Source of the DNA: Lwoffella lincolnii
Lineage (GTDB): Bacteria > Pseudomonadota > Gammaproteobacteria > Pseudomonadales > Moraxellaceae
Assembly: GCF_002014765.1 (NCBI RefSeq)
Contig: NZ_MUYT01000012.1
Location: 1 to 64,000, forward strand
DNA: 64,000 nt
Direction of reading: 5' to 3'
The translations under genes were made by a program, and so were the position numbers. Below are positions 1 through 8,943 of the stretch, piece after piece (position 1 is the first letter of the stretch; each line of letters opens with the position of its first letter). A model generated the notes under the pieces. The model was not told the DNA's origin and ran no database searches. It saw nothing but the letters and a program-made list of their open reading frames with translations.

Positions 1-41
1 GTAGTGTCAAGGGGTTTTTTAAAAAAATTCTGTTTTTTGAG

Positions 42-68
42 CCTGGCTGATGGCAGGTGTCAGCCGGG
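42..68 (-). terminator. Hairpin downstream of pssA
   Basis: Nine-base arms (CCTGGCTGA and TCAGCCGGG, one G-T pair) enclose a nine-base loop just past the pssA stop codon. On the minus strand a T-rich stretch follows only after about ten bases, so this is a weak or imperfect intrinsic terminator. It could also be a 3' stabilising hairpin. Confidence 0.4.
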
Positions 69-70
69 AG

Positions 71-952
71 CTATTGTTTTGACTGTATTTTTTGTTTAAT
101 GGTGGTGATAAATCCTGAAATGGCATAGATGATGCCAATGGCAAGGATGCCGACAGGAATGTCATTGATGACAATGCCCATCACAAGGACAGCAACGATA
201 AGGGCGACAAAGGGAACTTTGCGTTTATCAAATTCTTTAAAGCTATGGTATTTAACATTACTGACCATCAGTAAACCACAGATAACCACCCAAACCGCTG
301 CAATGATGGAGATGGTCAGACCAGAGGTGCCAACCAATTCACTGTGATCAATGGCAACCATAACAAAGCTGGTAACCAAAATGGCGGCTAAAGGGCTGGC
401 TAAGCCAACAAAGTATTTTTTATCAACCACACCAATTTGTACGTTGAAGCGTGCCAAACGAAATGCTGCACAGGCGGTAAAAACAAAAGCACAGGCGATG
501 CCAATGCGTCCAAATCCGCTTAAAGCGTAGCTATAAATTAAGATGGCTGGGGCAACACCAAACGCCAACATGTCAGCAAGTGAGTCAAACTGTTCGCCAA
601 AAGGACTTTGGGCATTGAGCATTCTTGCGACTCGTCCGTCCATACCGTCTAAGATGGCAGATAAAAAAATTGCCAATGCAGCTTTGTAAAATTGTCCATT
701 GGTACTCGATAAGATGGAAAAAAATCCAGATAAGAGTGAGATGGTGGTGATGAGATTGGGAGCAAGATAGACTCCACGACTGGCACGTTGTCCATTGGTG
801 TGTGCTTCATTTTCGATGACTTCAAAAGTCAATCCGTCATAGTCATCAGTGTCTGCTAACCGAAGATTGTGTTCGTGTTCGGTATCGGCATGATATGTGG
901 TATTGCCTTTGTGTGTGGTGCTGTTGGGTTTGGAGGTTTTTGGCTCTGTCAT
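71..952 (-). CDS. pssA: CDP-diacylglycerol--serine O-phosphatidyltransferase
   Basis: This enzyme joins CDP-diacylglycerol to L-serine to make phosphatidylserine, the precursor of phosphatidylethanolamine, in the inner membrane. The CDP-alcohol phosphotransferase signature is complete: D105-G106, A109-R110, G119, D123 and D127 have the expected spacing. Several hydrophobic segments follow up to residue about 285. The first 60 residues are polar and rich in Thr, His and Glu. They look like a poorly conserved cytoplasmic extension, so the true start may lie further in; no good ribosome site precedes the chosen ATG. The length of 293 residues fits the membrane-bound PssA type rather than the soluble enterobacterial type. 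The family call is firm and the start is not. Confidence 0.92.
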   Translation of the reverse strand: MTEPKTSKPNSTTHKGNTTYHADTEHEHNLRLADTDDYDGLTFEVIENEAHTNGQRASRGVYLAPNLITTISLLSGFFSILSSTNGQFYKAALAIFLSAILDGMDGRVARMLNAQSPFGEQFDSLADMLAFGVAPAILIYSYALSGFGRIGIACAFVFTACAAFRLARFNVQIGVVDKKYFVGLASPLAAILVTSFVMVAIDHSELVGTSGLTISIIAAVWVVICGLLMVSNVKYHSFKEFDKRKVPFVALIVAVLVMGIVINDIPVGILAIGIIYAISGFITTIKQKIQSKQ

Positions 953-1104
953 GGTGGTGTCTTTTAAGCGATTTGGTTTTAAACGATTGACTTTAGGTAA
1001 TTGATTTTAAGCTACTGATTTTAAGTGATTTGGGTTGTCAGCCATGTGAGATGAGTACTGTGTCATCGTGATGTCGTGATTTTTTGCTTTATTCATTTTT
1101 TGCT

Positions 1105-2007
1105 TTATTCACCAACCAACCATTTGACTTGATGGCTCTGTTCGGCAGTCATGGCAGGGGCATCATTCGCTTTTAATATGGGGGCAAGATAACTTGTGAT
1201 GTCTTTGGCATGACGGTCAAACTGCCAAGGTGGGTTAATAATCAACATGCCTGTGCCACTCAATCCGACTGGCACGTCAACAGGATAGGCATTCAGTTCA
1301 CAAATCAGCTGACGTTTGATGCCTGTGCGTTTCATTTTTTTATGAAAAATTTGTACGGCATCTATATTTTTAATGGGATACCATAACACATAGATACCCT
1401 GTTGCCATTTATGGTATGCCAATTCTAATAAGGCAACCAAGGTGCTAAAATCTTTATGTTCTTGTTCAAACGGTGGGTCAATAAACACCATGCCTCGACG
1501 TTCTTTTGGGGGAATAACGCCCATGATTCCTTCGTAAGCATCACGATGATGAACACCTATGGGTAATTGGTGAAGTTGATAGTTTAAGGCATCAAATTCA
1601 TCGGCATGTTTTTCAAAGGCTTCTGCTCGGATAAGAATGTCTTGGTTTTGGGCATTGTTATTTTGGGCATTGTTGGCTATCCACCAAGGAGAACCTGGAT
1701 AGACATTTTTGTCATAAAACTTGCGAGCTTGAGCAAGTTGTTCAAGATAGGTTGTGATTGCTGATGGCATGGGTTGGTTGCTCTGCTGGGTGTGGACAGC
1801 TTGCTCAAGTTTGCCAATGCCGTTTTTAGATTCGTTGGTGGCGGTGGCTTCGTTGCTTTTTAAGGAGTATAAGCCACGACCACCATAGGCATCTAGTACA
1901 TAGTAAGGCTTACCTTTGTGATTCATTTGGGTGAGCAGTTGTATCAATAAAATGTGCTTGACAACGTCTGCAAAATTGCCTGCGTGATAGGCGTGTCGGT
2001 AATTCAT
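1105..2007 (-). CDS. rlmJ: 23S rRNA (adenine(2030)-N(6))-methyltransferase RlmJ
   Basis: RlmJ uses S-adenosylmethionine to methylate N6 of A2030 in 23S rRNA. The N-terminus MNYRHAYHAGNFADVVKH is the family hallmark, and the DPPF motif for adenine-N6 methylation is at residues 177-180. The length of 300 residues is slightly more than the E. coli protein (280). Part of the excess is an Asn/Gln-rich stretch near residues 112-122, produced by a 15-base tandem duplication (about 1646-1675) that keeps the frame. The gene is monocistronic and runs in the same direction as pssA. Confidence 0.93.
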   Translation of the reverse strand: MNYRHAYHAGNFADVVKHILLIQLLTQMNHKGKPYYVLDAYGGRGLYSLKSNEATATNESKNGIGKLEQAVHTQQSNQPMPSAITTYLEQLAQARKFYDKNVYPGSPWWIANNAQNNNAQNQDILIRAEAFEKHADEFDALNYQLHQLPIGVHHRDAYEGIMGVIPPKERRGMVFIDPPFEQEHKDFSTLVALLELAYHKWQQGIYVLWYPIKNIDAVQIFHKKMKRTGIKRQLICELNAYPVDVPVGLSGTGMLIINPPWQFDRHAKDITSYLAPILKANDAPAMTAEQSHQVKWLVGE

Positions 2008-2111
2008 AACAGCAAATCCAGTCGATTATGTGAATTGTAACTATTTTATCATGTTAACACACTCAAGGATTGGCTTAAGAAATTTCTTCACCAAATTATG
2101 ATGCCAAATTA

Positions 2112-2120
2112 TGATATAAT
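2112..2120 (+). promoter_or_regulatory. Extended -10 promoter for the DksA-like gene
   Basis: TGATATAAT is a good extended -10 element about 125 bases before the start codon at 2246. No convincing -35 box is present, as is usual for this promoter type. The box lies at the end of a 13-base tandem duplication (2091-2116). A short hairpin, ATGCTGT-TTG-ACAGCAT, sits in the leader near 2178-2194. Confidence 0.5.
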
Positions 2121-2245
2121 ACAAACCACTTGCAAAAAAAGTCATCAGATGACATTAATAACTATGGCATTAATAACATGCTGTTTGACAGCATCATGAT
2201 GAAACAAAAAAAAGCATGAGACAAGACACAAAACAAGGAGCTAAC

Positions 2246-2575
2246 ATGAACAACGACCATGGTCAAGCCAAACAGACTTTAGAGAGCTTAAAAGAAGAGT
2301 TGCTGACTCGTATTCGTAAAATTGAAGACCATTTATATAATCCTCAAGATGAGTTGAACGAACATTGGGATGACCAAGCCATTGCCATGCGAGATAATGA
2401 CATGCGTAAAAACTTGCTGGTTGAAGCCAAACAAGAGTTACAACACGTCTATAACGCCCTAAGCCAAATTGAAAATGGCACTTATGGCGAATGTAGCGTC
2501 TGTGAGGAAGCCATCGAGCCTAAACGGCTTGAAGCCGTGCCATACGCCACTTTATGTATGCAACATGCCCAATAA
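2246..2575 (+). CDS. DksA/TraR-family zinc-finger protein
   Basis: This is a 109-residue protein of the DksA/TraR family, small regulators that can enter the RNA polymerase secondary channel. The N-terminal part is a charged helical region. The C-terminal finger has CSVC near the start and a last metal pair that reads CMQH, so it is CxxC...CxxH rather than four cysteines. It is shorter than canonical DksA (about 150 residues) and closer to the YteA/YbiI-like members. The start was moved from an upstream in-frame ATG at 2216 because AAGGAG lies six bases before the ATG at 2246. Whether it binds polymerase or ppGpp cannot be told from sequence. Confidence 0.8.
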   Translation: MNNDHGQAKQTLESLKEELLTRIRKIEDHLYNPQDELNEHWDDQAIAMRDNDMRKNLLVEAKQELQHVYNALSQIENGTYGECSVCEEAIEPKRLEAVPYATLCMQHAQ

Positions 2576-2644
2576 ATGGGGGCATTTAGTGGTTGGTGTA
2601 TGGGCAGTGGTTGGTGTATGAATTGGGGCATGGTTTAAGTATAT

Positions 2645-3754
2645 TTAGGTATAACGACGCATCGATAAACTTTGGATAATGTTTTCTGCATCACGCCAAC
2701 GTATCGCTGAGCTGTCTGCACCCAACAGCACCACCACCGCAGGGCGGTTGTTAATGCGAGTTTCCATCACCACACAACGACCCGCCTCGCTAATAAATCC
2801 TGTCTTAGAGATGCCAATTGGGTATAGTTTATCTTTCACCAAATAATTTGTATTCGTGGCATAATAGCGACGGTTGCCACTGCTGTAATTCGAAACATAA
2901 AAATCATACTTTGGTGTGGTTGAAAAGCTTCTAATCACATCATATTGCCCTGCTGCTTGCACCAGTTTGACCAAGTCACTGGGTGATGCCACGTTGCGCT
3001 TATCCAACCCTGTTGGATCACCAAAGTAGGTAGATGTCATGCCCAATGATTGAGCTTTTTGATTCATGGCTTGGATAAAAGCACCATACCCCCCCGGATA
3101 ATGGCGTGCCAACGTTTTGGCTGCTGGATTTTCAGATTTCATCAGCATCATCAGTATCAATTCAGCACGATTCATACGATCGCCAGATTGTAGGCGTGAT
3201 GATGCTTTTTTTGGTCCTACAAAATCAATTGGCTCAAGCACAATCTCTTCGCCCATATTTTGCTCAGCATCTAGCAAAACTATCGCCGTCATGATTTTAG
3301 AAATAGAGGCAATCGGGCGAGATTGATGGGCATTTTTTTCATAGATACTACGCCCTGTGCTTAAGTCATAGACCATGACCCCACGAGAGCCTGTGCTGAT
3401 GGCAAGTTCTTCAAAGGCATTATAATTGGCAAAGTTTCGTGGTTCACTGGGATAAGAATAAGCGGTGATGTTGTTAGCATCAGTGTTTTTGCCACCATAG
3501 CCAGTGCCACCATCACTGTTGTTGTACATAATGCTACGAGCACGTTCTAGATTATCTGAACCACCCCAAGCAATACGACCTTGTGATGTTTGGGGTGATG
3601 CTTGGTGAGATGATTGGTCGACACCATTGATGCTTAAACCTGCTTGTGCTGTCGTTGATAAGCATACTACCCCAACCAATATCATTGACGTTAAAAAAGC
3701 GGTTTTTCTTGCCTTCGCTGTGGTGTTGTCAAAAGATGGGGTTGTGTTTGCCAT
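2645..3754 (-). CDS. pbpG: D-alanyl-D-alanine endopeptidase (PBP7-type)
   Basis: A periplasmic S11-family penicillin-binding protein that cleaves D-Ala-meso-DAP cross-links in peptidoglycan. All three active-site motifs are present: S150-I-S-K153, S207-E-N209 and K317-T-G319. A signal peptide covers about residues 1-38, with a basic N-region, a hydrophobic core and a TTAQA cleavage site. It is followed by a Gly/Asn/Ser-rich linker to about residue 105. The ATG at 3754 was chosen over an upstream one at 3826 because AAGGAAA lies seven bases before it and the signal peptide then begins properly. There is no long C-terminal amphipathic anchor of the PBP5 type, which favours PbpG over DacA/DacC. 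Confidence 0.88.
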   Translation of the reverse strand: MANTTPSFDNTTAKARKTAFLTSMILVGVVCLSTTAQAGLSINGVDQSSHQASPQTSQGRIAWGGSDNLERARSIMYNNSDGGTGYGGKNTDANNITAYSYPSEPRNFANYNAFEELAISTGSRGVMVYDLSTGRSIYEKNAHQSRPIASISKIMTAIVLLDAEQNMGEEIVLEPIDFVGPKKASSRLQSGDRMNRAELILMMLMKSENPAAKTLARHYPGGYGAFIQAMNQKAQSLGMTSTYFGDPTGLDKRNVASPSDLVKLVQAAGQYDVIRSFSTTPKYDFYVSNYSSGNRRYYATNTNYLVKDKLYPIGISKTGFISEAGRCVVMETRINNRPAVVVLLGADSSAIRWRDAENIIQSLSMRRYT

Positions 3755-4321
3755 GCTGAGCTTTCCTTGTTGATGCCATGCCATAATGTCTAAATAAATA
3801 TCTAAATAACAAAAAATAACCGTCAATTTTAAACAACATCAATTATTGTGTCATTGCTTCTTACCATCAATTAAGCACATGCGTTATTGGTAAAAAACCA
3901 ATGTTAAATCGTGTGTTAAATTGTGTGAATAACATAACTTATCATCATGTATTTTACAAGTCTCTTATCATCACAAACCTTGATTTTTCAGACTTTCTTG
4001 CTGGTTTGTTACAGATATTAACTTTGTTATTTTGTGTAAATTTACTGTGTGTCAAGTCGTTTGACCTAAAGCAACTGTGTTAATCACCACGCATCATACC
4101 TATTGATTTATTCACGATTTTATTCATGATTGAGTGAATCATTTTCAACCACACAAAATATGTATAAAAAAATCCAACGTTACGATAAATTTAAGCAATA
4201 AATCATAAAAAAAAGATGACTTATCAGCTAATCCATCAAGTTCTGATGACACAGATGTTATAATAAATAGCAAATAAATTCACGGTAACTAATCCATACA
4301 GTAACTAAAAGAGACACAATT
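3755..4321. other. Intergenic region between divergent pbpG and response regulator
   Basis: About 570 AT-rich bases with no supportable gene. Both flanking genes are transcribed outward from it, so their promoters must lie here; a TATAAT-like box is near 4258. Short palindromes such as ATTGGT-AAAAA-ACCAAT near 3888 are present. I see no tRNA, riboswitch or repeat array. A possible 60-codon frame at 3901 has no ribosome site and no family resemblance. Confidence 0.5.
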
Positions 4322-4957
4322 ATGATTACAGTGATGGTGGTTGATGATCATGATTTGGTGCGTACTGGCATCAGTCACATGTTGCATGACCATGCAGACA
4401 TCAACGTGGTGGCAGAAGCTGGTGATGGCAGCACCGCCTTACAGTTGGCTCGCCAATTACGCCCCAACGTGGTGCTGTTAGATGTCAATATGCCTAACAT
4501 TGGTGGTGTGGAAGCAACCAAACGACTATTACAACTTGATAATGGCATTAAAGTGCTGGCGGTGAGCAGTCTAAGTGCTGAGCCGTATCCGTCCATGTTG
4601 TTAAAAGCTGGTGTGCATGGCTATATCACCAAAGGCACAGGGTTTGATGAGATGATTAAAGCCATCAAAAAAGTGGCTCAAGGTGGCCGTTATTTTAGCA
4701 GTGATGTGGCAGAACAGTTGGCACAGACCGTGTTAAACGAAACGCCCCAATCACCCTTTGACATACTCAGCGAACGTGAAAAGCAAGTTGCCATGATGGT
4801 GGTGAACTGCCAAAGTCCACAACAAATTGCTGATCAGCTGTTTGTCAGTGTCAAAACCGTCAATACTTATCGTTATCGTATTTTTGAAAAGTTAGGCGTG
4901 GACAGCGATGTTAAACTTACCCATTTGGCGATGCGTCATGGGTTAATAACACCATAA
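4322..4957 (+). CDS. NarL/FixJ-family response regulator (UvrY/GacA-like)
   Basis: A two-domain transcriptional regulator. The receiver domain (about 1-120) has the acidic pocket D8-D9, the phospho-acceptor D54 in LLDVNMP, and a Lys near 104. The C-terminal LuxR-type helix-turn-helix (about 145-205) contains LSEREKQV and the SVKTVNTYRYRIFEKLGV recognition region. The length and sequence are close to UvrY/GacA, the regulator that with BarA/GacS drives CsrA/RsmA-titrating RNAs. No partner kinase of the BarA type is in the window. The next genes are pilS and pilR, but a gap of 82 bases and the existing PilR make direct pairing with PilS unlikely. GacA identity is inferred from similarity, so no symbol is given. 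Confidence 0.82.
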   Translation: MITVMVVDDHDLVRTGISHMLHDHADINVVAEAGDGSTALQLARQLRPNVVLLDVNMPNIGGVEATKRLLQLDNGIKVLAVSSLSAEPYPSMLLKAGVHGYITKGTGFDEMIKAIKKVAQGGRYFSSDVAEQLAQTVLNETPQSPFDILSEREKQVAMMVVNCQSPQQIADQLFVSVKTVNTYRYRIFEKLGVDSDVKLTHLAMRHGLITP

Positions 4958-5039
4958 TGATGACTCATCATGATACATTCATCATGACACATAATGATGG
5001 CAAAAGGGCATATCAAACCATAAAAAGGTAATAAAAATC

Positions 5040-6908
5040 ATGGCGTTATTTAAGTCCTTATCTGAGCATTGGCAAACACAATCTAAGCTGTCTTTGCCAC
5101 TTTCACAAATACGCAGAATTGGGTTACTTTATTACGCTTATCGCTTGTTCATCAGTGTGATATTGTTTGTTACCAGCTATGCGTTGGTATATGATGCCTC
5201 ACGCATCATGGTAAGACTGCCATCTTTACTTCAGCAGTTGATACTGATGTTTTATATTCTGTTTAGTCTGTTTGCCATGACTTTATTTGTGTTGGTTAAG
5301 CATAAATCACAGCGTCAGTTGTTGGTGGCGTTTGTGGTTGATGTGATATTTTTTAATTTTTTGATATTCATTAATGGGGCAGCAGACATTCAGATGATGC
5401 TACTTATCATGGTGGTGGTGGCAGCCAGCTTTATGCTGTTGATTTCTTATCAAGCTGTTGTCATCACCATGTTGGCGGTGATTTTAATCATTTATCAGCA
5501 GTTTTTTTATGCCATCGCAGGGAGCATGACCCTACTTCGCTTTAGTGATGCCATGCTTATGGCATTGAGCTTTATCAGTGTGGGTTTTTTGAGCTGGACG
5601 TTGTCAAAGCGGCTGGCTCAAGTTGAACAGATTGCCAGTCAGCATGCTGAGACATTGGCAACACTCAACCGCATCAACACCGAAGTCATCAGTAAAATCA
5701 ATCATGGGGTTCTGGTGTTAGACACAAAAAATAACATTTTACTGCACAATCATGCTGTTACCAGTTTGTTACATGTTACTGACTTGTATGTTACCACCAC
5801 AAATAATGCCTTTTTTTCTGATACTCAGCATAAACCAGCCATTTCATCAGTAAGGTTGGGTAAAACAAGATTGGGTAAAAAAATGTCAGCAAGATTTAAA
5901 CGGCTCATCGGCAGTCAAAGCCAAGAGTTTGAACAAGAACAGCTAAAAGCCGTTAATCAAAACAATCTTAAGCTCAATGAATTCATCAAAGAGCAACTGC
6001 CTAGGCTACAAGATAAGCTTGATGCTGCCCGTCTTATGCAACAATCACAATTTGAGCTACAACCGTTTAAACACATTGACCAACCATTACGGTTTAACAC
6101 CACTTTATTACAAGATAATAGCTTGCTTGTCATCATCGAAGATGTCAAACGAGAACGCAATAACGCCCAACAGCTCAAGCTGGCGTCCTTAGGACAGCTC
6201 ACCGCCAGCATTGCCCATGAAATTCGCAACCCACTTGCCGCCATTTCCCAAGCCAGTCAGCTATTGATTGCTGATGCTGACGAATGGCAGTTGACTGCCA
6301 ATACCATCACCGCCTCTGCCATCAGCCCCAGCAATGATGCTAACGCCGAGTTGTATCAGATGATTTTTAAGCAGACCAAACGGGTCAATCGTATTATTGA
6401 AGATGTGTTAAGATTGTCAAGACAAGACAAGCCCAACCTGCAAGTATTGAATTTGATTGAATGGTTAACAGACTTTATTGCCAATCACTTTCAAGGACAT
6501 GATGTGTTTTTACAGGGTCAATGTGATTGTCAAATATTTTTTGACCCCCATCATCTTGAACAAATTTTAATCAATCTGATTAATAACGGTCTAAAATTTA
6601 GCGGTAAGGTACACGCCCATGCCTTTGTTATTCTTAAGGTGGGTTGTGATGTGCATGTTACCATTGATGTCATTGATGAAGGCGTTGGGGTAACCCAAGC
6701 ACAACAAGAACAGCTATTTATGCCATTTTTCACCACCGATAATCAAGGCACAGGACTTGGGCTATATTTGTCGCAATCATTTGCCCATGCCAATCACGCC
6801 CAGTTATCGTATGAAGCAGAACATGAGCATACGTGCTTTCGCTTGATGATACCCAAAGCGGTGCAATCGCCAACAGGACACATGACGCAATCATCACCTT
6901 TAAAATGA
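5040..6908 (+). CDS. pilS: Sensor histidine kinase PilS of the type IV pilus two-component system
   Basis: PilS senses pilin levels in the inner membrane and controls phosphorylation of PilR, which turns on pilA through sigma-54. About six membrane helices cover residues 25-190. A PAS-like region follows, then the H-box with the phospho-acceptor H393 in IAHEIRNPL. The ATPase domain has an N-box (INLINNGLKF), a DEGVGV G1 box and a GTGLGLYLS G2 box. At 622 residues it is longer than the Pseudomonas protein (about 530); the excess lies in the polar region between the membrane part and the H-box. AAGG precedes the ATG. It is directly followed by pilR, which confirms the assignment. Confidence 0.9.
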   Translation: MALFKSLSEHWQTQSKLSLPLSQIRRIGLLYYAYRLFISVILFVTSYALVYDASRIMVRLPSLLQQLILMFYILFSLFAMTLFVLVKHKSQRQLLVAFVVDVIFFNFLIFINGAADIQMMLLIMVVVAASFMLLISYQAVVITMLAVILIIYQQFFYAIAGSMTLLRFSDAMLMALSFISVGFLSWTLSKRLAQVEQIASQHAETLATLNRINTEVISKINHGVLVLDTKNNILLHNHAVTSLLHVTDLYVTTTNNAFFSDTQHKPAISSVRLGKTRLGKKMSARFKRLIGSQSQEFEQEQLKAVNQNNLKLNEFIKEQLPRLQDKLDAARLMQQSQFELQPFKHIDQPLRFNTTLLQDNSLLVIIEDVKRERNNAQQLKLASLGQLTASIAHEIRNPLAAISQASQLLIADADEWQLTANTITASAISPSNDANAELYQMIFKQTKRVNRIIEDVLRLSRQDKPNLQVLNLIEWLTDFIANHFQGHDVFLQGQCDCQIFFDPHHLEQILINLINNGLKFSGKVHAHAFVILKVGCDVHVTIDVIDEGVGVTQAQQEQLFMPFFTTDNQGTGLGLYLSQSFAHANHAQLSYEAEHEHTCFRLMIPKAVQSPTGHMTQSSPLK

Positions 6909-6964
6909 ACAGTGAATGAACAGTAAAAATAAAAAAACACAGCAATAGTAAGGAATATCCATCT

Positions 6965-8830
6965 ATGCCCCACGCCCTTGTAATTGACGATGAAGCAGAT
7001 TTGTGCCGTTTGATGCAAATGACCCTAACCAAAATGGGAATCACCAGCGATATTGCCTATGAACTTGAGCATGCCAAAACCAATCTGGCAAATAAGGCAT
7101 ATGATTTTTGTTTGACTGACTTAAAACTCCCTGATGGCTCAGGGTTAGACATTGTGAAACTCATTACCAAAGAATATCCCTTAACCCCCGTTGCGGTCAT
7201 CACCGCTCATGGCAACATGGACTTGGCAATCGAAGCCTTAAAGCTTGGGGCATTTGATTTTGTTAACAAGCCACTAGAGCTACCAAGGTTAAAACAACTT
7301 GTGTATCATGCCCTAAAAGTCGGTCAAGAATTCAAAGCCCAGCCGACAGACACGCTTAAGAACACCCCATCTCCCAGCCAACAATTGTTGGACAAACATC
7401 TGATTGGCACATCTGATACCATGACACAGCTTAAAAGCACCATCATCAAGCTTGCTCGCTCACAAGCCCCTGTGTTTTTATGGGGAGCATCGGGGACAGG
7501 CAAAGAAGTGGTGGCACGCATGATACACCAACTAAGCCCCAGACAAGAAGGGGCATTTGTCCCTGTCAACTGTGGGGCTATCCCATCTGAGCTGATGGAA
7601 TCAGAGTTTTTTGGCCACAAAAAAGGCAGTTTTACAGGTGCAACCACGGACAAAATGGGTTTGTTTCAACAGGCCAATGGTGGTACGTTATTTTTAGATG
7701 AAGTGGCAGATTTGCCTTTATCTATGCAGGTTAAGCTACTAAGAGCCATTCAAGAAAAAACCATCAGAGCCATTGGTGATACCAAAGAAGTGCCTGTTGA
7801 TATCCGTATCCTATCTGCCACCCATAAAAACTTATATGAGCTGGTTGAAAAAGGACAGTTTCGCCAAGATTTATTTTATCGAATCAATGTCATTGAGCTA
7901 AAACTGCCCACATTAAACCAACGCAGGAGTGATGTGCCAATGTTAGCAGGTCATTTTTTACGCTTAATTGAACAAGAATGGCAACTTGAGGAGCCATTAC
8001 ATCTCACTGACACTGCCATTGATTTTTTACAACATTATGACTTTGTGGGTAATGTGCGTGAGTTAAGAAATTTGCTTGAACGGGCAATAACCATGACCGA
8101 CAGCACAGACATAGACGTCACTCATCTACAGCCCACACATCTGTCTCGTAACGCACCAACACAACACCAACAAACTCAACAAGACACTCACAGAGCCAAT
8201 CAATTCAACAACCAAATGGCAAACAGCCCAACCATAAATAACGAACCAAGACCGAACCAAACCAGTACTTTATTGCCACCCCAACCCAACATCAGCATGA
8301 ATGCCAATGCTTTAACACCACGCTATGGCAATGCCAATGTCAACATGCCAAGCTCCATCACCGTCAGCACAGCCCCCAACACCTCCCCTAATTTCACAAA
8401 CAATACAAACAATACAAACAATACACAAAACCAACACCAAACTGATGCTTATCTTTTTCCCATAAGCCACTCACCCACAAGCCAGCATGACGATAAACAC
8501 AATACTGGACAAAACAACATCGAACAAAATAATGATAAAAACACACACCAAGAAGAGATGAATCGATTGAGTGCCAATAATAAAGTGGGGGCTAATCTGA
8601 CCATTTGGCAGAGCTTTTTAGATGAACATCTAAAGCCAAATAACCTGCCCAAATACGGCATAGAAGCGTTTTTACAAGAACAAGAAAGAATCCTGATTGC
8701 TGAAGCACTCAAATTGTCTGAAGGCAATAAAACAGAAGCTGCCAGATTGCTTAACTTGACCATGCGTTCTTTGCGTTATCGCATGGATAAGCTGGAAATT
8801 GACTATGAAGCCGATGATGCTGACATGTGA
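6965..8830 (+). CDS. pilR: Sigma-54-dependent response regulator PilR with long Asn/Gln-rich linker
   Basis: PilR activates pilA transcription with sigma-54 RNA polymerase. The receiver domain (1-120) has D52 as phospho-acceptor. The AAA+ domain (about 148-385) has Walker A GASGTGKE near residue 173, the sigma-54 contact loop GSFTGA near 220, and a DEVADLP Walker B. The Fis-type helix-turn-helix (about 565-612) includes NKTEAARLLNLTMRSLRYRM. Between them, about residues 392-543, lies a linker of roughly 150 residues rich in Asn, Gln, Thr and Pro, including three copies of a 9-base repeat near 8398-8425 that encodes NTN units. Ordinary PilR has about 445 residues, so this linker explains nearly all of the extra length. 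AAGGA precedes the ATG. Confidence 0.9.
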   Translation: MPHALVIDDEADLCRLMQMTLTKMGITSDIAYELEHAKTNLANKAYDFCLTDLKLPDGSGLDIVKLITKEYPLTPVAVITAHGNMDLAIEALKLGAFDFVNKPLELPRLKQLVYHALKVGQEFKAQPTDTLKNTPSPSQQLLDKHLIGTSDTMTQLKSTIIKLARSQAPVFLWGASGTGKEVVARMIHQLSPRQEGAFVPVNCGAIPSELMESEFFGHKKGSFTGATTDKMGLFQQANGGTLFLDEVADLPLSMQVKLLRAIQEKTIRAIGDTKEVPVDIRILSATHKNLYELVEKGQFRQDLFYRINVIELKLPTLNQRRSDVPMLAGHFLRLIEQEWQLEEPLHLTDTAIDFLQHYDFVGNVRELRNLLERAITMTDSTDIDVTHLQPTHLSRNAPTQHQQTQQDTHRANQFNNQMANSPTINNEPRPNQTSTLLPPQPNISMNANALTPRYGNANVNMPSSITVSTAPNTSPNFTNNTNNTNNTQNQHQTDAYLFPISHSPTSQHDDKHNTGQNNIEQNNDKNTHQEEMNRLSANNKVGANLTIWQSFLDEHLKPNNLPKYGIEAFLQEQERILIAEALKLSEGNKTEAARLLNLTMRSLRYRMDKLEIDYEADDADM

Positions 8831-8943
8831 TTAAATACAACAAAACAAACGCAAAAAAACAAACGCAAAGAAAAAAACACAAAGAAGCTTAAGTAAATTC
8901 TAACAAGATGACAGTGTTAAATATTAATGTCATCACATAAAAG

